Source: Corynebacterium sp. KPL1814
GTDB lineage: Bacteria; Actinomycetota; Actinomycetes; Mycobacteriales; Mycobacteriaceae
Length of the DNA: 64,000 nt
Reading direction: 5' to 3'
Assembly (NCBI RefSeq): GCF_000478175.1
Contig: NZ_KI515774.1
Span: 179,474-243,473 of the forward strand
Of this stretch, positions 46,987 through 54,598 are shown one piece after another. The position numbers and the translations under genes are program-made. Position 1 is the stretch's first letter. Each line of letters starts with the position of its first letter. The notes under the pieces were generated by a model. The model was given only the letters and a program-made list of their open reading frames with translations, was not told the origin of the DNA and searched no databases.

Positions 46987-47241
46987 CTATGGGCGCCAGG
47001 CATCGTGTGCAGTCCACAGCCTACGGGTAACCCAGCCCAGCACGGCAATTACGCTCACTGTGGAGAAAAGCACTCCGAGACCCCCGGCAATGCCGATAGC
47101 ACCATCATCAGCACCCCAGGCACGATCCCACATGCCACCGATACCGTCAGGCAATCCCAGCGCCTGCAGCAGTCCCCACCCGAAACCGAAAACGGCAGTA
47201 GTGGCAACGCAGCCCACGATCACGGAAATCACCATGTACAC
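46987..47241 (-). CDS. Small two-helix membrane protein of plasmid type
   Basis: The 84-residue protein has helices at about residues 3-26 (ISVIVGCVATTAVFGFGWGLL) and 45-70 (GAIGIAGGLGVLFSTVSVIAV). It overlaps the upstream coiled-coil gene by 13 bases, so the two are one unit. Such pairs of a helical protein and a small membrane protein occur in mobilisation regions of small plasmids, but I see no relaxase here and cannot assign a function. Confidence 0.55.
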   Translation of the reverse strand: MYMVISVIVGCVATTAVFGFGWGLLQALGLPDGIGGMWDRAWGADDGAIGIAGGLGVLFSTVSVIAVLGWVTRRLWTAHDAWRP

Positions 47242-47636
47242 CGCCAGGCGTTTTCAGCATCGAAGCGCTCCCGCTCCCGAGCAAGAGCCTGGATAGTCTT
47301 GTCCCACTCCTCACGCTCTCGAGCAAGCGCCCGCTGCCTCCCCTCGAGACACTCCAGTCCATCGGACACGGTACGCTGAAGCTCCGGCGTCAGTTCCCTA
47401 AAATTCCAATCCACCATCTCCCTCAACTGTGTGCGCAGCTGTCCGCTCAGCTGCGCGTTGAGCCGCTTCTCGACGCTGACGCTCAGCCTGGCTACGGCGT
47501 CGTCGCTGAGACTCAGTGGTCCCTCCACCATCTCGACCACGACCATGAGCAGCTGAGCCATGCTCTGCAGCGGCGTTTTCAGGCTCTCGACTGCGCTCGT
47601 GAGGTGACGGTTTTCCGCGTCGATGAGCTCCGGCAT
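47229..47636 (-). CDS. Helical protein, possibly 5'-truncated mobilisation accessory protein
   Basis: The 135-residue protein from ATG 47636 is almost fully helical and charged (QSMAQLLMVVVEMVEG, LALEREREEWDK-like tail), typical of a coiled coil. Open frame continues upstream (LDRAAQALQQVGLIAAK) until a TAG located inside the 54-bp duplicated integrase segment, so the original 5' end was probably replaced by that segment. It likely accompanies the membrane protein gene overlapping its 3' end. No firm family. Confidence 0.5.
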   Translation of the reverse strand: MPELIDAENRHLTSAVESLKTPLQSMAQLLMVVVEMVEGPLSLSDDAVARLSVSVEKRLNAQLSGQLRTQLREMVDWNFRELTPELQRTVSDGLECLEGRQRALAREREEWDKTIQALARERERFDAENAWRCTW

Positions 47637-47680
47637 TTTCGCTGCGATCAGCCCGACCTGCTGCAGAGCCTGTGCCGCCC

Positions 47681-47734
47681 TGTCCAGGCTCCACAGCTTC
47701 TACGTGGCTGGCGACATCTTTTGCATCCTGCCCC
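47681..47734 (-). repeat. 54-bp inverted repeat, arm 2
   Basis: Exact reverse complement of 46673-46726. Here it is outside the integrase and precedes the truncated helical-protein gene on the minus strand. Confidence 0.85.
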
Positions 47735-47745
47735 CGCTACTAAGG

Positions 47746-47790
47746 TAAGCCCCCACCAGCAGAAACGCTGGTGGGGGCTTAGCCTTTTGG
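47746..47790 (+). terminator. Intrinsic terminator within the island
   Basis: TAAGCCCCCACCAGC (47746-47760) pairs perfectly with GCTGGTGGGGGCTTA (47767-47781) around AGAAAC, followed by GCCTTTT. No intact plus-strand gene ends just before it, so its gene was probably lost. Confidence 0.75.
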
Positions 47791-48225
47791 CTAAAACTGC
47801 CTTATGTAACGCTAGATGTAACTTAAGACGGTGGAATCTGTCGCAGCTCAAACCTGAAGTCGCTCGGGCGAATGGCAAATCGACGATCGCCCCGACTGGC
47901 CCCGAGACAGGGGAAAGCAAGGGGCGAAGTTCTTTAATCACTCACGGATGAAAACTCTTTTGGGGTCGTAGATCTCCGTACAGACGCGGCAGAGCCGCAT
48001 CGCGGCGCTACCGCGAGGCGTCGTTCCTCCCCGTGCAGTCGCCGTCCGAGGCGCAGCTGCGTTTCGAGCTTCAGCGGGTGCGCGAGGGCAAGCAGCTCCT
48101 GCGAACCTGCCGAATCCGGGTTGGACTGCTTCAGTCCAACGCGGTTTTCGTGTTCGGCCGGCCTGGGTTTTGCCGGGCGGTTTCGGCGTTGGTCGGAAGG
48201 GAGCGGACTGCTTCAGACCAAACCT
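47791..48225. other. Non-coding, degenerate stretch between island terminator and cynS
   Basis: No convincing gene. A GC-rich part (47960-48115) reads in one frame as SRRYREASFLPVQSPSEAQL, which looks like the remains of a coding sequence but has no clear family. Two hairpins near the cynS stop, TTGGACTG-CTT-CAGTCCAA (48121-48139) and a second CTGCTTCAGACC-containing one near 48210, may end cynS transcription. Confidence 0.45.
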
Positions 48226-48690
48226 TCACCACCGGTAGTCGAGGAACTTGCCGTCGAGGGTGATCACCACGCGGTCGCCATCCGGGTCCGGGCGCCGGGA
48301 GAAGTCGACCTTGAAGTTGATGGCGGACATGATGCCGTCGCCGAACTCCTCGTGGATCAATGCCTTGAAGGCGGGGCCGTAGACGTTGAGCGCCTCGTGG
48401 AAGCGGTAGATCGTCGGGTCGGAGGCGAGGTCGGGGGAGGCCACGCGGTAGGGCTGGAGTTGGAGGGACTCGACGACGTCGTTGTCGAGGTCAAGCAGGG
48501 TGCCAATGGCCTCTGCGTCGGCAGCGCTCAGTGGGTGTTGACCCAGCAGGGCGGCCGTGGCCCAAACCAGCGGCTTGTCGATGGCCTCGGCAAGGTCCTC
48601 CCACGTCTTTCCGCCGCGTATTCGTGCGGCGTCGACGATTCGGCCGGCCTGGGTCTTGTCGAGGATTTCACGGCTTGAGTGCTCGGGCAT
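48226..48690 (-). CDS. cynS: Cyanate hydratase (cyanase)
   Basis: The 154-residue protein has an N-terminal helical domain and the C-terminal catalytic domain with Arg96, Glu99 (IYRFHEALNVYG) and Ser122 (GDGIMSAINFK), the exact cyanase triad with the same numbering as the E. coli enzyme. It converts cyanate and bicarbonate to ammonia and CO2; the active form is a decamer. CAGG lies nine bases before ATG 48690. There is no cynT carbonic anhydrase or cynX/ABC cyanate transporter beside it, and both flanks are decayed mobile DNA, so it is cargo of the island. Confidence 0.92.
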   Translation of the reverse strand: MPEHSSREILDKTQAGRIVDAARIRGGKTWEDLAEAIDKPLVWATAALLGQHPLSAADAEAIGTLLDLDNDVVESLQLQPYRVASPDLASDPTIYRFHEALNVYGPAFKALIHEEFGDGIMSAINFKVDFSRRPDPDGDRVVITLDGKFLDYRW

Positions 48691-48928
48691 GGCGGTGACC
48701 TGCTTTCAAAGAGGGTGGGCAAACGGGCGTCGAAAAGCGAAAGAAGAGCGTTGAGAGTGGCGCAAAACATACTTTAAACCAATTGACCAATAGAAAGAAA
48801 CCCGACTTGGGCCTTTTTGCTGTGAGGTATTGCATATTGACACGTAGACCAGCAGATTCATGGCTACCACGGGTGGAAAGTGTGCACTAAGGGGGTGGGT
48901 TTCGGGGTGGGCGGTTAGATTGATTTTC

Positions 48929-50457
48929 ATGAGCCCGTATATCCGCACCGTGCGCACCGCCTTTGGGTCGACTGCCGTGCAGGTCGTGTATTCGCAGAAA
49001 CGCGGCGCCAAGACCATGAAACATCTCGGTTCGGCGCACACTGACGAAGATCTTGCGCTGCTTTAGGCCTAGGACCAGTGTCTTCTTAACGGCGACCAGG
49101 TGAGCCTGGATCTTGGTGTGGACACCACACCCGCCGGCAGCGGATCCGCCGATGCGCCGGTGCCGATCACCTCCGAGCGCGCCGGCCGCCTCCTCGAGGT
49201 CATCCGTGCCGCGTACAGCGAGCTGGGTTTCGATGAGGCACCAGGGATGATCAGGTGTTTTTGACCTCGTCACCGCCCGGATCGTGCAGGCAGGATCGAA
49301 GGTCGACAGCATTGAGACACTGGCGGAACTCGGTGTGGCCTTCGCCAGCTACCGCACCATCCAACGACACCTGCCGGCCTACGCCACCGACGACTTCCGC
49401 GACCGGCTTACCCAGGCTTGCGCGAACCATGCCGGGATCGCACCCGGTGTCCTGGTTCTTTACGACGTGACCACCGTGTACTTTGAAACCGATGAGGGCG
49501 ATAGGTTCCGCAAGCCGGGCTTTTCCAAAAACGCAGGCTCGAGCCGCAGATCACCGTCGGCCTGCTGGCGGATGCCCGGGGCTTCCCGCTGGCCGTGGGT
49601 GCGTTTGAGGGGGAACATGGCTCAAACACGCACCATGTTTCCTATGATCAGAAACGTCCAGGACGCCTACGGCGTGGAAGAGGTCACCGTTGTCGTCGAC
49701 GCCGGGAAGTTCTCTGCCGGCAACAAGGTCTCGATCATCGAGGCCGGCCTGCACTGCATCCTCGGAGTGAAATTCAACGACATCCCCTATCCGGTGTCGC
49801 AGTGGCGCAAGAACAACCCCGGCCAGGACTATGAGGACCAGCAGATCTGGACGTGAGCCGACCGGACGGGCCGTGGCCCAGGCGGTGTGCCGCATTCGGT
49901 CACCTACTACCGGTACTCCTGAGACAGAGCACGCCGCACGTTGAAGGGTATTGATGAGCAGGTCGCCAAAGCGGAGAAGGCCGTGGCCGGGAAGTTGCCG
50001 GTCAAGCGCAACCGGTTCGTGGATCTCAAGGCGCCGAATAAGCAGGTCAACTGGGCGTTGGTGACCAAGAACAAGGCCCTGGCCGAGCTCAAGGGGTACC
50101 AGACGTCCCGGGTGGATCTGCCTGCCGAACAGGTGATCCACGCCTACCGGCAGATGTTGAAGATTTAAGAAGGCGTTTCGGATGTCGAAGTCCGATCTCG
50201 AGGCCTGGCCGATCTACCACCACAAGCGGGAATCCATCGAGGCGCACCTAAGTGTGGTGATGGCGGCGATGGCTGTGGGGCATCTGCTGGAGGAGCGCTC
50301 GGGGTTGTCGTTGAAGCGGCTGGTGCGGACGTTGCGGAGGTACCAGACCTTCCAGGTGCAGGTGGCGGGGCAGACGATCCATGCTGCTTCGCCGGTACCT
50401 GATGACGTCACGGAACTGCTGGGACGGCTGGGTTCAGGGAACCAAGGTGTGCACTAA
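48929..50457 (+). pseudogene. IS1634-family transposase, multiply disrupted
   Basis: Conserved pieces follow each other in order: MSPYIRTVRTAFGSTAVQVV from ATG 48929, SKVDSIETLAELGVAFASYR (49289 on), LVLYDVTTVYFETDEGDRF (catalytic Asp), ITVGLLADARGFPLAVGAF, VEEVTVVVDAGKFSAGNK, ILGVKFNDIPYPV, then FVDLKAPNKQVNWAL and IEAHLSVVMAAMAVGHLLEE at the end. They are broken by a stop near 49063 and frameshifts near 49255, 49540, 49855-49940 and 50166. The arrangement is that of IS1634-type DDE transposases of actinobacteria. It is inactive. Confidence 0.85.
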
Positions 50458-50470
50458 TATGGCCTAAGTC

Positions 50471-50525
50471 TGTTATGTCCACAAAGTCCCTAGACTCCGA
50501 GTCCAAAAACCTCATGGACATAACA
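50471..50525. repeat. 11-bp perfect inverted repeat
   Basis: TGTTATGTCCA (50471-50481) and TGGACATAACA (50515-50525) are exact reverse complements separated by 33 bases. They lie just after the IS1634-type pseudogene and may be an operator, transfer or IS-end sequence. Confidence 0.6.
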
Positions 50526-50683
50526 CGCCTAGCAAAAGACAGCAGGGCTATCCTGCATACTCCACTATACCCGCTATTATCCGGTACGGGAAGGGGTACA
50601 GAACACAGGCCGATCGAACGCAATTGCTAAAAGTTCATTTTTGATGCCGGTTGCATCGTCGGGCGTGTGTGTTCCTCCGAATC

Positions 50684-50949
50684 CATACTTATTTTGCCGC
50701 AGAATAAGTATGCGCAGCTCAGCGGGTGTTTTTCTCATACCTCTTTTCCAAACACGCAGGTCAGTCTCTGCGAGATTCCATACTTTTTCCTCGGGGCCGG
50801 AAAAATAAGTATGAAAATAGGAGAGATTCCACCCCCTCTGACCTGCGCATACCTATTTTCGCTGTGTCGCCCAGAAAAAATAAGTATGGAGCGAAACCAC
50901 TGCTGAGCTGGATAAACGACTACTTTTACCCCTTCCATACTTATTCTGC
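50684..50949. repeat. Nested CATACTTATT hairpin array
   Basis: Three hairpins use the arm CATACTTATTTT and its complement AAAATAAGTATG: 50684-50712, 50779-50813 and 50848-50888, with extra half-arms at 50736 and 50936. Outer paired segments wrap around the middle hairpin: GCAGGTCAG (50757-50765) with CTGACCTGC (50838-50846), CAGCTCAGC (50715-50723) with GCTGAGCTG (50902-50910), and GCAGAATAAGTATG (50699-50712) with CATACTTATTCTGC (50936-50949). The whole block is therefore nearly mirror-symmetric about position 50800-50820. Confidence 0.75.
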
Positions 50950-51341
50950 GTGCTTTTCACTCAGACCTTTTTATAGGGGAGAGACATGTTGTAAAAATGT
51001 GACATAGAGCACACTGCGAAATCTTGATGTAGGTTGAGGGGCTCGAAAACATGTTCGCATTTTGGGAAATGGTGGTATCGGTGGCATGTGGCGTCACCAT
51101 GTGTCAGAAGCATAAAAGCCGTGACCTGGTAAAACGTCACGATCGTCATGCTTAATTTAGAGCATTTTGGAAAGATGGCGTCGCACCCCTTATGCTCTTC
51201 TGCTAATCGCAAACGCTTTGACTTGCATATTTGCATTCCGTCATTTTCCTATATGCAGGTCAACGACACATTTCTATCGTTCGTTGGTGGCGTCCCACTA
51301 AATCGACGTATCAAAGCAATGGTCGATTAATACCTCGGGTA

Positions 51342-51436
51342 CGACGCCCGCACAGAGCAGCACGCTGCCGGAGGGCGCGATGATCGGTGCGCCAGGGGGT
51401 GCGACGCCCGCACAGAGCAGCACGCTGCCGGAGGGC
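51342..51436. repeat. Two 35-bp direct repeats, 60-bp period
   Basis: CGACGCCCGCACAGAGCAGC and the following bases up to GGAGGGC occur identically at 51342-51376 and 51402-51436. The GC-rich repeat contrasts with the AT-rich surroundings. It lies about 125 bases before the right attachment site. Confidence 0.75.
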
Positions 51437-51561
51437 ACGCCTAAACCGCTATTACCCGCCTTTGCGGAATCGCACGTAACCCGTTTTATAGCTCCTGTAC
51501 CACGTGAATACCACGCCAGGCATAGGGTAGAATATTTATCGTTTTGACCTGCATATTCGTA

Positions 51562-51588
51562 GCTCCTCCAACTGGGCTCGAACCAGTG
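51562..51588. repeat. Right attachment site (attR), within tRNA-Asn
   Basis: The 27-base copy is the 3' end of the intact tRNA-Asn gene (acceptor stem and T-arm) and matches 45719-45745 with one mismatch. Confidence 0.85.
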
Positions 51589-51635
51589 ACCCTTCGATTA
51601 ACAGTCGAATGCTCTGCCAACTGAGCTATGGAGGA
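51563..51635 (-). tRNA. tRNA-Asn (GTT anticodon)
   Basis: On the minus strand the 73-base gene folds as a cloverleaf: acceptor TCCTCCA/TGGAGGA, D arm GCTC-AGTTGGCA-GAGC, anticodon stem TTCGA-CTGTTAA-TCGAA with GTT in the loop, T arm ACTGG-TTCGAGC-CCAGT, and discriminator G. No CCA is encoded. Its 3' end served as integration site for the 45.7-51.6 kb element. Confidence 0.95.
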
Positions 51636-51851
51636 ATATCCATGTTGTACTTCGAACGTGCCGTTCTCTGTGCAACGAGAATTAACTATATAGGCTAACG
51701 CCGTTTTCACACAAATCGCCTGGTTAGCCGGAAAATAAGGGGTGTAGAACGTGGGTTGAGGAGAAGGCATCGGAAAGCGCACGGCCTGTGCATACCTACG
51801 CCGGAAGCAAGACCTGGAGTTTGGCCGTGTCCCGCTAATTTCCCCTTTCCC

Positions 51852-51864
51852 TGAACACTGTTCA
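51852..51864. promoter_or_regulatory. BioQ-type operator upstream of bioW
   Basis: TGAAC-ACT-GTTCA is a perfect match to the TGAAC-N3-GTTCA palindrome bound by the TetR-type biotin regulator BioQ of corynebacteria. It overlaps the promoter: TACCCT (51875-51880) is a -10 box ending six bases before the bioW ATG, giving a leaderless message. Repression in the presence of biotin is expected. Confidence 0.75.
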
Positions 51865-51886
51865 ATTAGTCCGGTACCCTCAGATT

Positions 51887-52603
51887 ATGACTTATTTCTC
51901 AGTGCGAATGCGGTCGGATTCCGCAGGCCAGCACATTTCGGGAGCAGAGCGAATTGTCAGGGAACACGAGGTTCCAACGGTCTGTGCGGCGCTATCTCAG
52001 CGAGCTTTGGTGCACCCGAAGGGAATGGCGGAAAATACCTTCATCACGGTGGAAGCTGTGGCCGGATCCGATATTCTGCACGTCCCTGCCGTAGGAGTAA
52101 AAGAAGAAGCGGTGCAATCGCCCTCGCAGGCTAAGGACGTCATCGAGGAACTATTGCGCCCCATGACCGCTCATTTCCAGGTAGTCATTGAAGAGACGTT
52201 TAGCGCCAGGAATATGCGCGGAGCAATGCTCATCGCAGCCGATACGGGCACTCGCTGCGAACCAGATGCACAGCGAGGAGTCCGCGTAAGCCACATGGAC
52301 GCGTGCGGTGCTACAGATGAGGCTTTCAAAGGCAAGGACGCTGCTCGTGAAGCCATCGTGCTGGCGAGCAAGGTAGCCGCGCATCCCGATGTCTTAGCAG
52401 AACTCTGTGTGTCTGATGATCCGGCCTATACCACCGGTTACGTCTGCATTGATGCCACGTACCACCGCCTTCCGCACATTAAAGAGCCTGGGTCGGATGA
52501 GGGGGCGCGGGCATTCATTATCAAACCAGGTGCCGATATCGAAGCGTTGATTGATTATTTGGAAAACCGCGCCGTACTCGTGGATTTTGGGGCAGAAAAG
52601 TGA
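51887..52603 (+). CDS. bioW: 6-carboxyhexanoate-CoA ligase (pimeloyl-CoA synthetase)
   Basis: The 238-residue protein begins with the BioW signature FSVRMRSDSAGQHISGAERI and has RALVHPKGMAENTFITVE and CRGVRVSHMD-type (RGVRVSHMDACG) blocks. It activates pimelate to pimeloyl-CoA with ATP and CoA, the entry to biotin synthesis in organisms lacking BioC/BioH. Its end overlaps the bioF start by four bases (GTGA), so the two are coupled. ATG 51887 is leaderless behind a -10 box. Confidence 0.9.
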   Translation: MTYFSVRMRSDSAGQHISGAERIVREHEVPTVCAALSQRALVHPKGMAENTFITVEAVAGSDILHVPAVGVKEEAVQSPSQAKDVIEELLRPMTAHFQVVIEETFSARNMRGAMLIAADTGTRCEPDAQRGVRVSHMDACGATDEAFKGKDAAREAIVLASKVAAHPDVLAELCVSDDPAYTTGYVCIDATYHRLPHIKEPGSDEGARAFIIKPGADIEALIDYLENRAVLVDFGAEK

Positions 52604-53769
52604 ACGAGAGCCTAGAACAAGTCGCATCTGCGCGCCTGGATAAGTGGAGAGAAGACGGCCTATGGCGCAGCCCTTCGGTCTTTGCAAGTGGGCAAGTCCC
52701 GGAAAGCTCCTTGCGGACGGCCACCGGGAAGACGGCCAAAGACGCGGTGCTCTTTAGCTCGTCGAATTACCTGGGCCTGGCAGAGCATCCGGAGATTAAA
52801 AACGCCGTAAAGGACAGCGTTGATCACTACGGCGCAGGCTCAGGCGGCTCGCGTTTGACCACCGGCACGTCTGAATTACACGTTGCGGTAGAAGCCGCTG
52901 CGGCCCAGCTGACTGGGTATCCAGACTCGGTATTCTTTGCCACCGGGTACCAAGCCAATCTATCGACGTTGCAGGCGTTGGCCTCGCCCGAGCTCACCAT
53001 TGTTTCCGATGCGCGCAACCACGCCAGCATCATCGATGGCTGCCGGCTCGCAAAGGCGAGTGGCGCCTCCCTCGTCGTTACGGCGCACCGCGATACCCGC
53101 GCTGTAGAAAACGCTTTGGTCACCAGGACCACCAAGTATGCCTTGGTTATTACCGATGGCCTCTTTTCCATGGACGGGGTGCTTGCACCCTTGCCTGAGC
53201 TATCGCGGGTGGCACGCGAATACGGCGCATGGCTTATGGTTGATGATGCTCACTCGTTTGGTACCGTCGGCGAGCGCGGCCTTGGCCTGCCAGAATATTT
53301 CGGCGTTCAGCCCGATATTCAGTTTATTACCGCTAGCAAGGCGCTTGGCGCCGAAGGCGGCCTCGTGGCAACGAGCAAGCCGGTTGCCCAGCTATTGCGG
53401 CAACAAGCCCGGTCCTTCGTATTTTCTACCTCTCCCACGCCAGCAACATCGGCCGCCGTGCTCGCGGCGTTAAAGCTCATTGAGTCTGATCCCAGTCTGG
53501 TTAACCAACTGCAGGACAATATTGCTTATTGGCACAAAACACGCGGGACTACGCCACAGCAAGGGCCGATTATCCCCGTGCACGTCGGCGATGAAGCCGC
53601 CGCGATGGACGCTAGCGCTGCACTGCTTGACCGTGGATTTATCGTCCCGGCAATCCGGTGGCCCACTGTTGCACGTGGCGCTGCGATACTCCGCGTTACC
53701 CTCATGGCAACCCATACGCGCGCGCAGATCGATGCCCTCTGCACAGAACTTGAACAGCTGGGTTTATAA
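52600..53769 (+). CDS. bioF: 8-amino-7-oxononanoate synthase
   Basis: The 389-residue PLP enzyme of the alpha-oxoamine synthase family has FSSSNYLGLAEHPE (near residue 50), the Asp/His of VDDAHSFGTVGERG, and the PLP-Lys segment ITASKALGAEGG (near 246). It condenses pimeloyl-CoA with alanine. GTG 52600 overlaps bioW. Together the pair lets a cell build the biotin ring precursor from external pimelate, which links to the biotin-dependent carboxylase operon in this window. Confidence 0.92.
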   Translation: MNESLEQVASARLDKWREDGLWRSPSVFASGQVPESSLRTATGKTAKDAVLFSSSNYLGLAEHPEIKNAVKDSVDHYGAGSGGSRLTTGTSELHVAVEAAAAQLTGYPDSVFFATGYQANLSTLQALASPELTIVSDARNHASIIDGCRLAKASGASLVVTAHRDTRAVENALVTRTTKYALVITDGLFSMDGVLAPLPELSRVAREYGAWLMVDDAHSFGTVGERGLGLPEYFGVQPDIQFITASKALGAEGGLVATSKPVAQLLRQQARSFVFSTSPTPATSAAVLAALKLIESDPSLVNQLQDNIAYWHKTRGTTPQQGPIIPVHVGDEAAAMDASAALLDRGFIVPAIRWPTVARGAAILRVTLMATHTRAQIDALCTELEQLGL

Positions 53770-53831
53770 GCAAAACGCTCGGTGAGTGCGTTCAGGGAGT
53801 GGGGTTCTCCTCGCATACACTGGCAGGCATT

Positions 53832-54215
53832 ATGAGCAGCTTCATTATTGACTATTCATGGCTCCATGAGCTGGTGCTGTACGGGCGTGACGCCGAGCTG
53901 TCCGCTGCAATTACCGGCAACTGGGACATTATTGAAGCTATATGGGACTTGGAGGAAAAGGGCGCTATAGAAGAGGACTCCAGTTTCTTTGGCGGCGAAA
54001 ATTGGACCGCGCGCTTTGTGTCCGGCCTCGATGATGGCGGCCCCTTGGACGTGGGGCTATTGGACGAAGAAGATACTTCAGTGATGCTCGAGCTCTCCGT
54101 TACCGGTGACGATGAAGAGACAATGGAGCACGCGCTTATCGATGCCACCGAGACCATCACCTGGCATTTATCCGACTGGGGCTTCGAAGACATCGAGTGG
54201 ACCGCGATGCAGTGA
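53832..54215 (+). CDS. Small acidic protein of unknown function
   Basis: From ATG 53832 the 127-residue protein is strongly acidic and Trp-rich (WDIIEAIWDLEEKGAIEED, ENWTARF, WHLSDWGFEDIEW), with no signal peptide or membrane helix. TACACT (53815-53820) lies at leaderless-promoter distance. It follows bioF by 62 bases on the same strand. I do not recognise the family; composition is like small cytosolic immunity or regulatory proteins, but that is speculation. Confidence 0.6.
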   Translation: MSSFIIDYSWLHELVLYGRDAELSAAITGNWDIIEAIWDLEEKGAIEEDSSFFGGENWTARFVSGLDDGGPLDVGLLDEEDTSVMLELSVTGDDEETMEHALIDATETITWHLSDWGFEDIEWTAMQ

Positions 54216-54423
54216 GAAAAAGAGGTTCCGCCAGCTGGACTGGAGATACTCGATGGCGGTTGATCGTTGGTGAAGAACCCAAGCGATGTGGCTACTGCTC
54301 TATTGAAAATTGTCAGCGGGACCAGTTAAGCTTTCATTACGACGAGCCGGATACCGGAACGATGTCGCCTGGAGCCGCGTAGGCTCCAGAGCTTTATTTG
54401 GGACTTCATACTTACGCTTATGT

Positions 54424-54545
54424 GAAGTTTCCCGAGTTTTGTTCCTAGGCATTTGCCTTGATTTCTAATATCTCTTGTGGCGGGTTCTGCTTCCATAATC
54501 CTGTTTCAGGCTCGTTGGGGTTGATATCCCAAGCTCTGGTGGAGT
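54424..54545 (-). pseudogene. 3' fragment of an IS3-family transposase gene
   Basis: Read on the minus strand the segment encodes ETGLWKQNPPQEILEIKANA and stop, then GCCTAGGAACAAAACTCGGG. Both the peptide and the terminal DNA match the end of the IS3-type element at 59400-59517 (ETKLWKQNPRQGIIETKAHA). Only about 120 bp remain. The rest of the 54216-54598 gap holds nothing else I can name. Confidence 0.7.
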
Positions 54546-54598
54546 CTGGTCTCAGGTCAGCTTGACACTCGCTCAAACCTGACAACTTCAATCTCGAT

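Larger units (their letters stand above)
50458..51561. other. 1.1-kb AT-rich non-coding tract with several repeat systems
   Basis: No plausible gene: open frames are short and lack family likeness. It contains an 11-bp perfect inverted repeat (50471-50525), a nested hairpin array (50684-50949), a CGTGAC/GTCACG dyad near 51119-51140, and two 35-bp direct repeats (51342-51436). The density of symmetrical elements suggests a replication, transfer or regulatory region of the integrated element. Confidence 0.6.
45719..51588. mobile_element. Decayed integrated element in tRNA-Asn
   Basis: The element is bounded by 27-bp direct repeats (26 of 27 identical) corresponding to the 3' end of tRNA-Asn. 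It carries a tyrosine recombinase pseudogene next to the left end, two small plasmid-like genes, a cyanase, a broken IS1634-type transposase gene and a repeat-rich non-coding tract. Because integration used the tRNA 3' end, the complete tRNA is kept on the right and only its last bases are copied on the left. The frameshifted integrase means it cannot excise by itself. Confidence 0.85.

Noticed and set aside
47398..47694. 98-codon minus-strand frame overlapping the helical protein gene
   Set aside because: Different frame of the same DNA with Arg/Gly-rich low-complexity sequence; the overlapping frame has better protein character.
51148..51330. 60-codon frame in the non-coding part of the island
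   Set aside because: No ribosome-binding site and no likeness to any protein; composition is like the surrounding non-coding DNA.
50684..51436. CRISPR array
   Set aside because: Repeats are hairpins with unequal spacing and only two 35-bp units follow; no cas genes nearby.
54197..54382. 61-codon frame after the small acidic protein gene
   Set aside because: Starts inside the upstream gene, odd composition with two Cys but no recognised fold, and no promoter; probably chance.
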